Shown: positions 41,701-47,193 of the stretch, one piece after another | Numbering within the stretch: the stretch's first letter is position 1 | Layout of the letters: each line of letters opens with the position of its first letter | Translations under genes and position numbers: made by a program | Notes under the pieces: generated by a model | What the model saw: only the letters and a program-made list of their open reading frames with translations | Database searches by the model: none | What the model was told of the DNA's origin: nothing | Assembly (NCBI GenBank): GCA_900543825.1 | Contig: UQSR01000008.1 | Span: forward strand, 1 to 47,193 | Direction: 5' to 3' | DNA length: 47,193 nt | From: an uncultured Mycoplasmatota bacterium | Lineage (GTDB): Bacteria > Bacillota_I > Bacilli_A > RF39 > UBA660

Positions 41701-42106
41701 TTATCCACATGTCTATGTAGCTACTACTAATATTGGATATAATAAAGAACAATACCTAAAAGTATTAAAAGAAGCCGCAGAACATAATGGACCATCCTTA
41801 GTAATAGCATATTCACCATGTATAGAACATGGAATTAAGACAGGTATGGAACATTCACAATCAAATGCATATCTAGCAAGTAAATGTGGTTACTTCATAA
41901 CATTTAGATATAATCCTGATATAAATAAATTAACATTAGATACAGCAAATCCAGATTTTACCAAATACGAAGACTACTTAATGACCGAAAATAGATTTGC
42001 CAATTTAAAAAGAGTAAATAAAGATCATGCTAAAGAAATACTAGAAAAACAAAAACAGTGGGCTATAAACAGATATAACTACTATAAAAAAATAAGTGAG
42101 GAATAA
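38732..42106 (+). CDS. nifJ: Pyruvate:ferredoxin (flavodoxin) oxidoreductase
   Basis: This enzyme oxidises pyruvate to acetyl-CoA and CO2 and reduces ferredoxin, a mark of anaerobic metabolism. The 1124-aa protein contains all main parts: the N-terminal pyrimidine-binding domain (YPITPASPMAE), a transketolase-C-like domain, the 2-oxoacid gamma domain, two 4Fe-4S motifs (CIECNQC starting at Cys677 and CTGCGVC starting at Cys726), the CAGCGETPY site (Cys792) and the thiamine-diphosphate region GDGFAYDIGYGG with DTEVYSNTGGQSSK. It is slightly shorter than the usual 1170-1200 aa. ATG 38732 follows AGAAGGA. The next small ORF starts 2 nt on. Confidence 0.96.
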   Translation: MSKYKTMDANEAVARVAYKFTEVAGIYPITPASPMAEKIDVLSSNNEINFWGNKVKIVEMQSEAGAAAMVHGALQSGALSSTFTASQGLLLMIPTLYKLAGEMLPGVIHVAARSLSTHSLSIFGDHQDIYAVRQTGVCMLSSASPEEAYHMAMIAHLSSIKSSLPFINFFDGFRTSHEIGKIKEVDLAKIETLIDKNALKQFRDRAISNAHPNTRGTAENEDVYFQHAESRNKDYTNAIEIVENYMNKINKITKKDYKLFNYYGSKNADKVIIAMGSVCECIEEVVDKLNTTGYNVGLVKVHLYRPFSINHLKEVLPKTVKQIAVLDRTKEPGSIGEPLYLDVVNALKDTNINIIGGRYGLSSKNTTPSMIKAVYDNLKEEKKNNFTIGIEDDVTNLSLKVDNNFHLDNENYEIIIYGYGSDGMVSTSKDLLRIIGDNTKKYVQGYFQYDSKKSGGVTRSHLRISNKEIKSTYYVDNPDFIIVSKDTYMYKYDILDNLKENGILLLNTNLNEEDLIKSLPNKVKYLLALKKAKLYIIDAYKLVNELGLKNKINTCMETCIFKIMNVYDINKAISVMKDNNKTRFISKGQNIIDINNKVIDNSIKYLKELEVNPAWKNLEYKDNKKLTFNETINLLKGDSLPVSSFLDKKSGIFEGGTTKDEKRNIAENIPEWIKENCIECNQCAFSCPHGVIRPFLLDKKDDKIESIPSLMPKDKEFTIGINYEACTGCGVCVETCPGKLGNKALKMVPNKRHDEDFDYLLKHNCNNQNESKLLNVKNISFKEPKFEYSGACAGCGETPYITNLTRVFGNNLIISNATGCSSIYGGSVPSMPYSIPWANSLFEDNSEYGYGILTGINLKRNKIKKYMEEYPRNKTFKTWLENMNDYNICTDVKEKINYKKHPYLLEMKDYIVPKSLWVLGGDGFAYDIGYGGLDHILSKSENINILVLDTEVYSNTGGQSSKSSNLGSIASFTSKGKENYKKDLARIAMCYPHVYVATTNIGYNKEQYLKVLKEAAEHNGPSLVIAYSPCIEHGIKTGMEHSQSNAYLASKCGYFITFRYNPDINKLTLDTANPDFTKYEDYLMTENRFANLKRVNKDHAKEILEKQKQWAINRYNYYKKISEE

Positions 42107-42107
42107 T

Positions 42108-42236
42108 ATGGAAGAAAAAGAATTACCAAAATTAGAATTAGAAGTACCAGAAGATAATAATTTAAAAACATACTTAGATGACACCATAGATTTAAATGAA
42201 GTAATAAAGGAAATAAAAGAAAATGACAGTAAATGA
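42108..42236 (+). CDS. Small acidic ORF, 42 aa, linked to nifJ and the 440-aa gene
   Basis: It starts right after the nifJ stop (GAATAATATG), in the reach of a GTGAGGA site, and its TGA stop lies within the next gene, overlapping it by 14 nt. The 42-aa product is acidic (many Glu, Asp, Leu), with no membrane helix. The tight junctions on both sides suggest translational coupling and support it as a real gene. Function is unknown. It could help translation of the 440-aa gene, whose own site is modest. Confidence 0.55.
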   Translation: MEEKELPKLELEVPEDNNLKTYLDDTIDLNEVIKEIKENDSK

Positions 42237-43545
42237 AGAAAGAGAAGTATTTTTAAGAACCATTAGTAGTTATTTTAAAAAAAATAGTAATATTCCATTA
42301 GAAAAAGAATATATATATTCATATTTAACATCTCATGTTACCAAAGACGGATACTTGCAAAGTATTCCAAGAGAAAGCTTAGTAAATATTCAATTACATT
42401 TAAACGAAAAATATAAAGGATTAGAAGGTATTAATACCTTTACTGGGCCAAAACCAAATAATGTCTTTTGGGTTATTGAAAATAGAGGACAAATGAAAGA
42501 TAAAAATTTCTACGAAGACATTAAGGACAGTATAAAATTATACTTACCAGTAGACGCTAGCAATATATATGAGGTATCAACTAAAGTACTAGATTATATA
42601 ATAAAAGAAGGTATTCATATTCAAGCCAAAATAGCTAAAAACATGCGTAGTGATGTCTTTGTAATAAGAGTTTTAGACAAAGATAAATTAGATAAATTAT
42701 TAAATTACATAAATAGTTTAGATTATAATTCAAAATCAAAACCAAATCCATTTGCCCTAAATATAGGAAGAGTAAGTATAACCAAAGACGGAATGATGTC
42801 ATATAACACAGTATTAGCTGAATATATAACAGAATATCTAAAATCGGAGAGAGAAGAAATAACATTAGAAAACTTCAAGAAATTTATGCACAAACAAATA
42901 AATAAAATACCATCTTCTAATAAAAATAAATATATGATAGTAGATCTTATTATAAAAAACCTAGAAAATACTTTAACTCTCGAAGAATTATTAAGCTATA
43001 ATCAAAAAGTAGTAGTAGACAATAGAGTAACTCAAGTATCAGAAGAAGATAAAAATAATATATTACGTTTAATAAATGGTTTAAATGTTTTCTATAATTT
43101 AGAAGAAACACATAAAAGAATAGAAATGTATTTAGCTACCGGTAATATAAATTATTTCACTAGACAAAATGGCATAAGAAAATTTGCTGAAGAGTATCTA
43201 CCAGTAGAGCAGATGAGGGCAGCACTCTATGAAATGGGATGGAGTGCCTTAGTAAATAGTATAGATGAAACATATAAAAAGTATGGTGAATTACAAGTTA
43301 TAAAAGCAGTAGAAAGAATAGTGGATGTAGGTAGTATTGAAGGCTTAACAAATACTAATAATGCAAGAAGCTACTTAGGATTTATTATCTCACCAGAACT
43401 ATTACAAAAAATAATTCTAAAACAGGCTAGTAATAGCATAAATATAGAAAATCAAAGTATTGAAGATATTGCATTTCAAGTAGTTGGAAAAGCTTATGAA
43501 GAAATAGAATACAAAAATAAACAAAAGAAGAATGGTAGAAATTAA
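42223..43545 (+). CDS. Cytoplasmic protein, 440 aa, possibly HopA1-like domain
   Basis: No signal peptide or membrane helix is present. The segment at about residues 80-200 resembles by eye the layout of the HopA1 effector family: an NVFWVIENRG strand, IKLYLPV, then IQAKIAKNMRSDVFVIRVLD and NPFALNIGRVSITKDG. The rest (about 230-435) is helical and unassigned. The resemblance is tentative; a general unknown protein is the safe call. It overlaps the 42-aa ORF and is probably co-transcribed with nifJ. It has no obvious metabolic link to nifJ. Confidence 0.6.
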   Translation: MTVNEEREVFLRTISSYFKKNSNIPLEKEYIYSYLTSHVTKDGYLQSIPRESLVNIQLHLNEKYKGLEGINTFTGPKPNNVFWVIENRGQMKDKNFYEDIKDSIKLYLPVDASNIYEVSTKVLDYIIKEGIHIQAKIAKNMRSDVFVIRVLDKDKLDKLLNYINSLDYNSKSKPNPFALNIGRVSITKDGMMSYNTVLAEYITEYLKSEREEITLENFKKFMHKQINKIPSSNKNKYMIVDLIIKNLENTLTLEELLSYNQKVVVDNRVTQVSEEDKNNILRLINGLNVFYNLEETHKRIEMYLATGNINYFTRQNGIRKFAEEYLPVEQMRAALYEMGWSALVNSIDETYKKYGELQVIKAVERIVDVGSIEGLTNTNNARSYLGFIISPELLQKIILKQASNSINIENQSIEDIAFQVVGKAYEEIEYKNKQKKNGRN

Positions 43546-43568
43546 CAATAAAAATCTATCATCTTTTT

Positions 43569-43597
43569 TTGACAAAATTAGTAATATATGATAAAAT
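43569..43597 (+). promoter_or_regulatory. Upstream promoter P1 of gpsB-rnpB
   Basis: TTGACA (43569-43574), 17 bp, then TAAAAT (43592-43597) with TGA before it. A palindrome (AAAAAGAACTTCTTTTT, about 43612-43628) lies between P1 and P2 and might attenuate P1. Confidence 0.6.
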
Positions 43598-43628
43598 TAA
43601 ACTTGCCTAAAAAAGAACTTCTTTTTAA

Positions 43629-43657
43629 TTGACAAAATATTCATTTTTTGAGATAAT
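43629..43657 (+). promoter_or_regulatory. Proximal promoter P2 of gpsB-rnpB
   Basis: TTGACA (43629-43634), 17 bp, then GATAAT (43652-43657) with TGA before it. The inferred leader is about 16 nt and carries GAGGTGAG. Confidence 0.65.
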
Positions 43658-43679
43658 TTTAATATAGAGGTGAGTATAT

Positions 43680-44006
43680 ATGTACAAAGATAAAATAACT
43701 TTGACTATGCAAGATATTTTGGAAAAAGAATTCAAAATAGATGCTCGTGGCTATAGACTTCAAGAAGTAGATAAGTTCTTAGATATAATCATAAAAGATT
43801 ATAATGAATATAATAATATTATAAGAACTCTAGACAAAGATAGAAAAACCTTAATTGAAGAAAATCAAGCTTTAAAAAATGAAGTAAGAAATCTAAAATC
43901 AAGCATTGAAGCCGCTAAAATAGGCGACAAAGAAATAACCAATGTGGATCTATTAAGAAGAGTATCACAATTAGAAAAAATAATATTAGGAAAATCACAA
44001 CAATAA
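43680..44006 (+). CDS. gpsB: Cell-division regulator GpsB (DivIVA family)
   Basis: GpsB is a small coiled-coil adaptor that coordinates cell elongation and division with penicillin-binding proteins in low-GC Gram-positives. This 108-aa protein has the DivIVA-like N-terminal domain (DILEKEFKIDARGYRLQEVDKFLDIIIKDY pattern at about residues 13-42), a coiled coil, and a short C-terminal helix (LLRRVSQLEKIILG). It lies directly before rnpB as in Bacillus subtilis, and its stop codon lies in the 5' strand of the RNase P P1 helix. Confidence 0.92.
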   Translation: MYKDKITLTMQDILEKEFKIDARGYRLQEVDKFLDIIIKDYNEYNNIIRTLDKDRKTLIEENQALKNEVRNLKSSIEAAKIGDKEITNVDLLRRVSQLEKIILGKSQQ

Positions 44007-44352
44007 TTATCTGGGTAAATGCTGCACTATGTGTAGAGGAAAGTCCATGCTCGCACTATCTGCGATGATAGTAGTGTTTGTGCTTAGGGAAAAAATAACC
44101 TAAGGCAGGTAACTGACGGCTTTTACTTTATCTAAAGGTAACCATGATAAAGTAGATATAAAAGTGCCACAGAGACGAGTCTAATTAGAAATAATTAGAA
44201 TGAAACGAGGTAAACCCCACAAGCGAGAAACCCAAATTTTGGTAGGGGAATCTTCTAAGAAAAATTGAATTCAAGGAAGAATGACATTGTCATAGATAAA
44301 TATTTACCGCCTAGAAATAGGTACAGAACATGGCTTATAAGATTAATTATTT
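44002..44352 (+). ncRNA. rnpB: RNase P RNA, B-type
   Basis: This is the catalytic RNA of RNase P, which matures tRNA 5' ends. Conserved blocks are GAGGAAAGTCCATGCTCGCA near 44036, GAAACCCAAATTTTGG near 44227, and ACAGAACATGGCTTA near 44322. The order and the GCGAGAAACCC and CTGACGGC segments match Bacillus B-type RNase P RNA. P1 is formed by AATAATTATCT (from 44002) and AGATTAATTATT (44340-44351). Ends are estimated from P1. The mature 5' end could be as late as about 44007. Confidence 0.93.
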
Positions 44353-44367
44353 ATATTAAGGAGTAAT

Positions 44368-44838
44368 ATGAAAAATATAGGACTTAAATTAAAAGAAAAA
44401 AGGGAAGAAAATGGTCTATCTATTGAAGAGGTAGCGGAAGATTTAAAAATGCGTCCATCCCAAATAACAAGTATTGAAGAGGGAAAAAAGGATGATTTTA
44501 AAGATATCTTCTATTTAAAATATTTCATTAGAGATTATGCAAAATATTTAGGATTAGATAGTGAAAAAATAATAGATGAATTTAATGAGTATCTCTTTGA
44601 TGAAACATCAAAAATACCTATAGACATCATAGAACAAGCTAAAAAAGAGAAAAAAGAAGACACTGAAGAGTTATCATCTCCATATACAAAGAAAGAAAAA
44701 AATAAAATTAAAATACCAAAAATAATAATAGGATTATTTATACTAATAATACTAATTATAGTAGGTTACATAATAGCAAGTAATTATAAAGGTAATGACT
44801 TTAGTGATAACAATATAACATATAGTATAAGGAGATAA
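44368..44838 (+). CDS. rodZ: RodZ-like cell-shape protein
   Basis: RodZ links the MreB cytoskeleton to the membrane. This 156-aa protein has the family layout: an N-terminal HTH_25 domain (LKEKREENGLSIEEVAEDLKM and FKDIFYLKYFIRDYAKYLGLD), a charged linker, one membrane helix (about residues 119-139) and a very short outer tail of about 17 residues, much shorter than the usual periplasmic domain. It is followed by pgsA after 2 nt, the Bacillus ymfM-pgsA order. Confidence 0.85.
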   Translation: MKNIGLKLKEKREENGLSIEEVAEDLKMRPSQITSIEEGKKDDFKDIFYLKYFIRDYAKYLGLDSEKIIDEFNEYLFDETSKIPIDIIEQAKKEKKEDTEELSSPYTKKEKNKIKIPKIIIGLFILIILIIVGYIIASNYKGNDFSDNNITYSIRR

Positions 44839-44840
44839 AA

Positions 44841-45434
44841 ATGAATAAAGCAAATAAAATAACAATAACAAGAATAATTATGTCTATGATAATAATAATA
44901 TTATTGTTGTTTCCATTCGATGAGGTGGGATTAGAATTTCCTACATATCTAGTTGGTGGCAAAGTATTAGTAGACTTAAAATATATAATAGTGGGCATTC
45001 TATTTATAATAGCATCACTTACTGACTTTTTAGATGGCTATGTAGCTAGAAAATATAATCTAGTAACTGATTTTGGTAAAATGATTGATGCTATAAGTGA
45101 TAAATTATTAACAAATTCAGTATTAATAATATTAGCCTGCAATGGAAAAATAAGCACTATCGTTGCAGTAGTAATAGTAATGCGTGATATAGTTGTAGAT
45201 TCAATAAAAATGGTAATAGGAAACCAAGGCGCTGCCGTAGCGGCAATAGGCCTAGCCAAAGTAAAAACTGCTACTCTAATGGTTGGTATCATTTTAACAC
45301 TATTTAGTAATTTACCATTTGAATTAATATCACTAAGAATATCAGACTTCTTATTGGCTATAGCGGCAGTATTATCTATAATATCAGCAGCAAAATATTA
45401 TATAATGGCAAAGCCATATTTACAGAATAAATAG
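44841..45434 (+). CDS. pgsA: CDP-diacylglycerol-glycerol-3-phosphate 3-phosphatidyltransferase
   Basis: PgsA makes phosphatidylglycerophosphate, the committed step to phosphatidylglycerol. The 197-aa membrane protein has the full CDP-alcohol phosphotransferase signature D-G-x2-A-R-x8-G-x3-D-x3-D (starting in FLDGYVARKY and ending in MIDAISDK), placed between the second and third helices as expected. The usual start ANKITITRIIMS is present. It is 2 nt after rodZ, so the two are co-transcribed. Confidence 0.93.
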   Translation: MNKANKITITRIIMSMIIIILLLFPFDEVGLEFPTYLVGGKVLVDLKYIIVGILFIIASLTDFLDGYVARKYNLVTDFGKMIDAISDKLLTNSVLIILACNGKISTIVAVVIVMRDIVVDSIKMVIGNQGAAVAAIGLAKVKTATLMVGIILTLFSNLPFELISLRISDFLLAIAAVLSIISAAKYYIMAKPYLQNK

Positions 45435-45463
45435 TATTCAAAACACTATTTATTTTTATTTTT
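45427..45463 (+). terminator. Terminator after pgsA
   Basis: AAATAGT (45429-45435) pairs with ACTATTT (45445-45451), followed by ATTTTTATTTTT. The left arm includes the stop region of pgsA. Confidence 0.6.
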
Positions 45464-45474
45464 AGCAAAAAACA

Positions 45475-45488
45475 CGAACAAATGTACT
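45475..45488. promoter_or_regulatory. Candidate LexA (SOS) box upstream of recA
   Basis: CGAACAAATGTACT resembles the Gram-positive LexA site CGAACNNNNGTTCG, with mismatches on the right arm. It lies 8 bp upstream of the recA -35, a usual place for this regulator. Confidence 0.45.
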
Positions 45489-45496
45489 TTTTGGTG

Positions 45497-45525
45497 TTGA
45501 CATTTAAAAAAAACTATAATATAAT
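45497..45525 (+). promoter_or_regulatory. Promoter of recA
   Basis: TTGACA (45497-45502), 17 bp, then TATAAT (45520-45525). Both hexamers are perfect. A second TATAAT at 45515 is at an unfavourable 12-bp spacing. Confidence 0.7.
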
Positions 45526-45565
45526 TATAGTGTAATTAAAGAAAGTACAAGAAGGAGAGAAAAAT

Positions 45566-46621
45566 ATGGCAAAAAAAGTAGAAACAGATTCAGCTTTAGA
45601 TCAAGTATTAGCAGACATAGAGAAACAATTTGGTAAAGGAGCAATAATGAAATTAGGAGAACAAGAACATACAAAAGTAAAAGTAAGTTCTAGTGGCTCA
45701 CTAAGTCTAGATATAGCATTAGGAGTAGGAGGATATCCCAAGGGAAGAATAATAGAAATATATGGCCCCGAATCTTCAGGTAAAACAACATTTGCTTTAC
45801 ATGCTATTGCTGAAGTACAGAAAGAAGGCGGTAGAGCAGCTTTCATTGATGCAGAACATTCATTAGATCCAGTATATGCACATAATTTAGGAGTAAATAC
45901 CGATGAACTATTATTATCACAACCAGATACAGGAGAACAGGCTCTAGAAATATGTGATGCTTTAGTAAAAAGTGAAGCAGTATCCATAATAGTAATTGAT
46001 TCCGTAGCGGCTTTAGTTCCTCAAGCAGAAATAGATGGAGAAATGGGCGATTCCCATGTAGGACTTCAAGCAAGATTAATGAGTCAAGCCTTAAGAAAAT
46101 TATCTGGATCAATTAATAAAACAAATACAATTGTAATTTTTATAAATCAATTAAGAGAAAAAGTAGGTGTCTTATTTGGTAATCCAGAAACAACACCTGG
46201 TGGTAAAGCTTTAAAATACTATTCTTCAGTAAGATTAGATATAAGAAGAGGAGAACAATTAAAACAAGGTTCAGAAGTTATTGGAAACAAAACTACCATA
46301 AAAGTAGTAAAGAATAAAGTCGCTCCACCGTTTAAAACAGCAGTAGTAGAAATAATGTATGGAGAAGGAGTATCAAAAGAAGGAGAACTATTAGATCTAG
46401 CCTCAGAAATAGGAGTAGTAGAAAAAAGCGGTGCTTGGTATGCTTACAAAGGTGATAAAATTGGACAAGGAAAAGAAAATGCCAAATTATATCTAAAAGA
46501 AAATCCAAAAGTAACTGCTGAAATAGAGAAGAAAGTAAGAGAACATTATAATATATCATCAGATAAAAATACTTCCAAAGTAGAAGAAAAATCAAAAAAA
46601 GAAACAAAAAATAAGGAATAA
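45566..46621 (+). CDS. recA: Recombinase RecA
   Basis: RecA forms filaments on single-stranded DNA, catalyses strand exchange and triggers LexA cleavage. This 351-aa protein has every family mark: IEKQFGKGAIMKLG, Walker A GPESSGKTT (near residue 71), the AFIDAEHSLDP segment, Walker B VSIIVIDSVAAL, INQLREKVGV (loop 2 border) and GGKALKYYSSVRLD. The C-terminus is a short Lys/Glu-rich tail. It has its own consensus promoter with a candidate LexA box. cinA, found before recA in Bacillus, is absent. Confidence 0.98.
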   Translation: MAKKVETDSALDQVLADIEKQFGKGAIMKLGEQEHTKVKVSSSGSLSLDIALGVGGYPKGRIIEIYGPESSGKTTFALHAIAEVQKEGGRAAFIDAEHSLDPVYAHNLGVNTDELLLSQPDTGEQALEICDALVKSEAVSIIVIDSVAALVPQAEIDGEMGDSHVGLQARLMSQALRKLSGSINKTNTIVIFINQLREKVGVLFGNPETTPGGKALKYYSSVRLDIRRGEQLKQGSEVIGNKTTIKVVKNKVAPPFKTAVVEIMYGEGVSKEGELLDLASEIGVVEKSGAWYAYKGDKIGQGKENAKLYLKENPKVTAEIEKKVREHYNISSDKNTSKVEEKSKKETKNKE

Positions 46622-46639
46622 ATGCATATTCCTTTTTTT
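46613..46639 (+). terminator. Terminator overlapping the recA stop codon
   Basis: AAGGAATA (46613-46620) pairs with TATTCCTT (46627-46634), followed by TTTTT. Confidence 0.82.
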
Positions 46640-46648
46640 CTTCAAGTA

Positions 46649-46657
46649 TGTTAGAAT
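46649..46657 (+). promoter_or_regulatory. Extended -10 before the diacylglycerol-kinase-like gene
   Basis: TGTTAGAAT, an extended -10 with a one-base change from TATAAT. The leader to the TTG at 46675 is about 11 nt and starts at AGGTGAT. Confidence 0.4.
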
Positions 46658-46674
46658 ATATATAGGTGATTAAA

Positions 46675-47193
46675 TTGAAAAAATGTTTAGTAGTATATAA
46701 TCCAAATTCAGGTAAATACAACAAAAAAGAAACTCTACCAAATATAAAAAAAATACTTGAAGAATATAATTATGAAGTAGATATCAAAGAAACAAGTAGC
46801 AAAGGTGATGCCACTTCCATAGTGGCTAAATATCCATCTTGTGATTTATTAATATCCATTGGAGGAGATGGAACTTTTAATGAAGTAATGACTGGTAATT
46901 TTAAAAGAAAAGAAAGATTAACATTATGCCATTTACCTTCAGGAACAACAAATGATATTGGAGCTATGTGGGGCTATGGAAAAAATTTAATTAGTAATTT
47001 AAAATTAGCTTTAGATGGAGAAGTAAAAAGAATAGATGTATGTACAATAAATAATAGACCATTTGTCTATACTGCTGGCTTTGGTAAATTTATGAATATT
47101 CCATATGAAACACCACGCAAATTAAAAAAAAGACTTGGTCACTTAGCTTATATTAAAGAAGGAATAAAAGATTTCTTCAGAAAGGTAAAATCA
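46675..47193 (+). CDS. Diacylglycerol/lipid kinase family protein, 3' end cut off
   Basis: The first 173 residues of a DagK/YegS-type lipid kinase are present, and the frame is open to the window end. It has the VVYNPNSGK N-terminus, the catalytic nucleotide loop ISIGGDGTFNEVM and the LPSGTTNDIG motif. In the family it phosphorylates diacylglycerol to recycle it for phospholipid synthesis. The start is taken as TTG 46675, because AGGTGAT precedes it by a normal distance and the frame has no suitable ATG. About 120 further residues are expected beyond the window. Confidence 0.85.
   Translation, partial: MKKCLVVYNPNSGKYNKKETLPNIKKILEEYNYEVDIKETSSKGDATSIVAKYPSCDLLISIGGDGTFNEVMTGNFKRKERLTLCHLPSGTTNDIGAMWGYGKNLISNLKLALDGEVKRIDVCTINNRPFVYTAGFGKFMNIPYETPRKLKKRLGHLAYIKEGIKDFFRKVKS

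Noticed and set aside
45601..45987. 128-codon minus-strand frame inside recA
   Set aside because: It is antisense to highly conserved recA codons and is a common shadow.

Overview
The window is about 47 kb of very AT-rich DNA from a low-GC Gram-positive (Bacillota) chromosome, probably a strictly anaerobic, gut-type Bacilli or Mollicutes-related lineage. This placement is inferred from several features. There is a B-type RNase P RNA next to gpsB, as in Bacillus. The block rodZ-pgsA-recA resembles Bacillus ymfM-pgsA-cinA-recA without cinA. Other markers are pyruvate:ferredoxin oxidoreductase, SufB, QueH and a YunB-like sporulation protein. UGA is a stop codon (for example at the ends of the genes at 8937 and 33355), so the Mycoplasma code does not apply. 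Wall amidases, RodZ and GpsB imply a cell wall.

Layout. 1-509: end of an rRNA operon (23S 3' end, 5S). 584-6241: a coiled-coil protein, a tail-anchored protein, queH and an HExxH metallopeptidase on the minus strand, two thioredoxin-fold membrane proteins and trmL. 6356-30804: one long plus-strand secretion locus. 30909-34638: rhodanese, yunB, sufB, amidase. 34825-37919: ssb, DUF1016 protein, XRE regulator, asnS. 38037-43545: lipoprotein, nifJ, a 42-aa ORF and a 440-aa unknown protein. 43680-47193: gpsB, rnpB, rodZ, pgsA, recA and a diacylglycerol-kinase-like gene cut by the window end.

The main interest is 6356-30804. Its first half (8934-15502) is a Tad/type IV-pilus-like machine: pseudopilin-like proteins, a CpaB/SAF protein, a CpaF/TadA ATPase, TadB- and TadC-like membrane proteins and a TadZ/CpaE-like degenerate ATPase. 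Its second half (17565-30804) is a Gram-positive type IV secretion machine: three VirB2-like two-helix modules, VirB6-like, PrgI/VirB3-like, a VirB4 split into two genes, a VirB1-like wall hydrolase, two VirB8-like proteins and a VirD4 coupling ATPase. Large secreted cysteine-containing proteins are interspersed. No relaxase, integrase or att site was seen, so the locus looks like a resident secretion or surface apparatus rather than a conjugative element. The divergent gene at 5801-6241, a membrane thioredoxin with a CxxC, shares a mirror-image promoter sequence with the locus and may serve its disulfides.

Promoters recur in one style: TTGnnA, 16-17 bp, then TGn plus a TATAAT-like -10, usually with a very short leader. 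Functions are inferred from motifs read by eye; no database search was possible.
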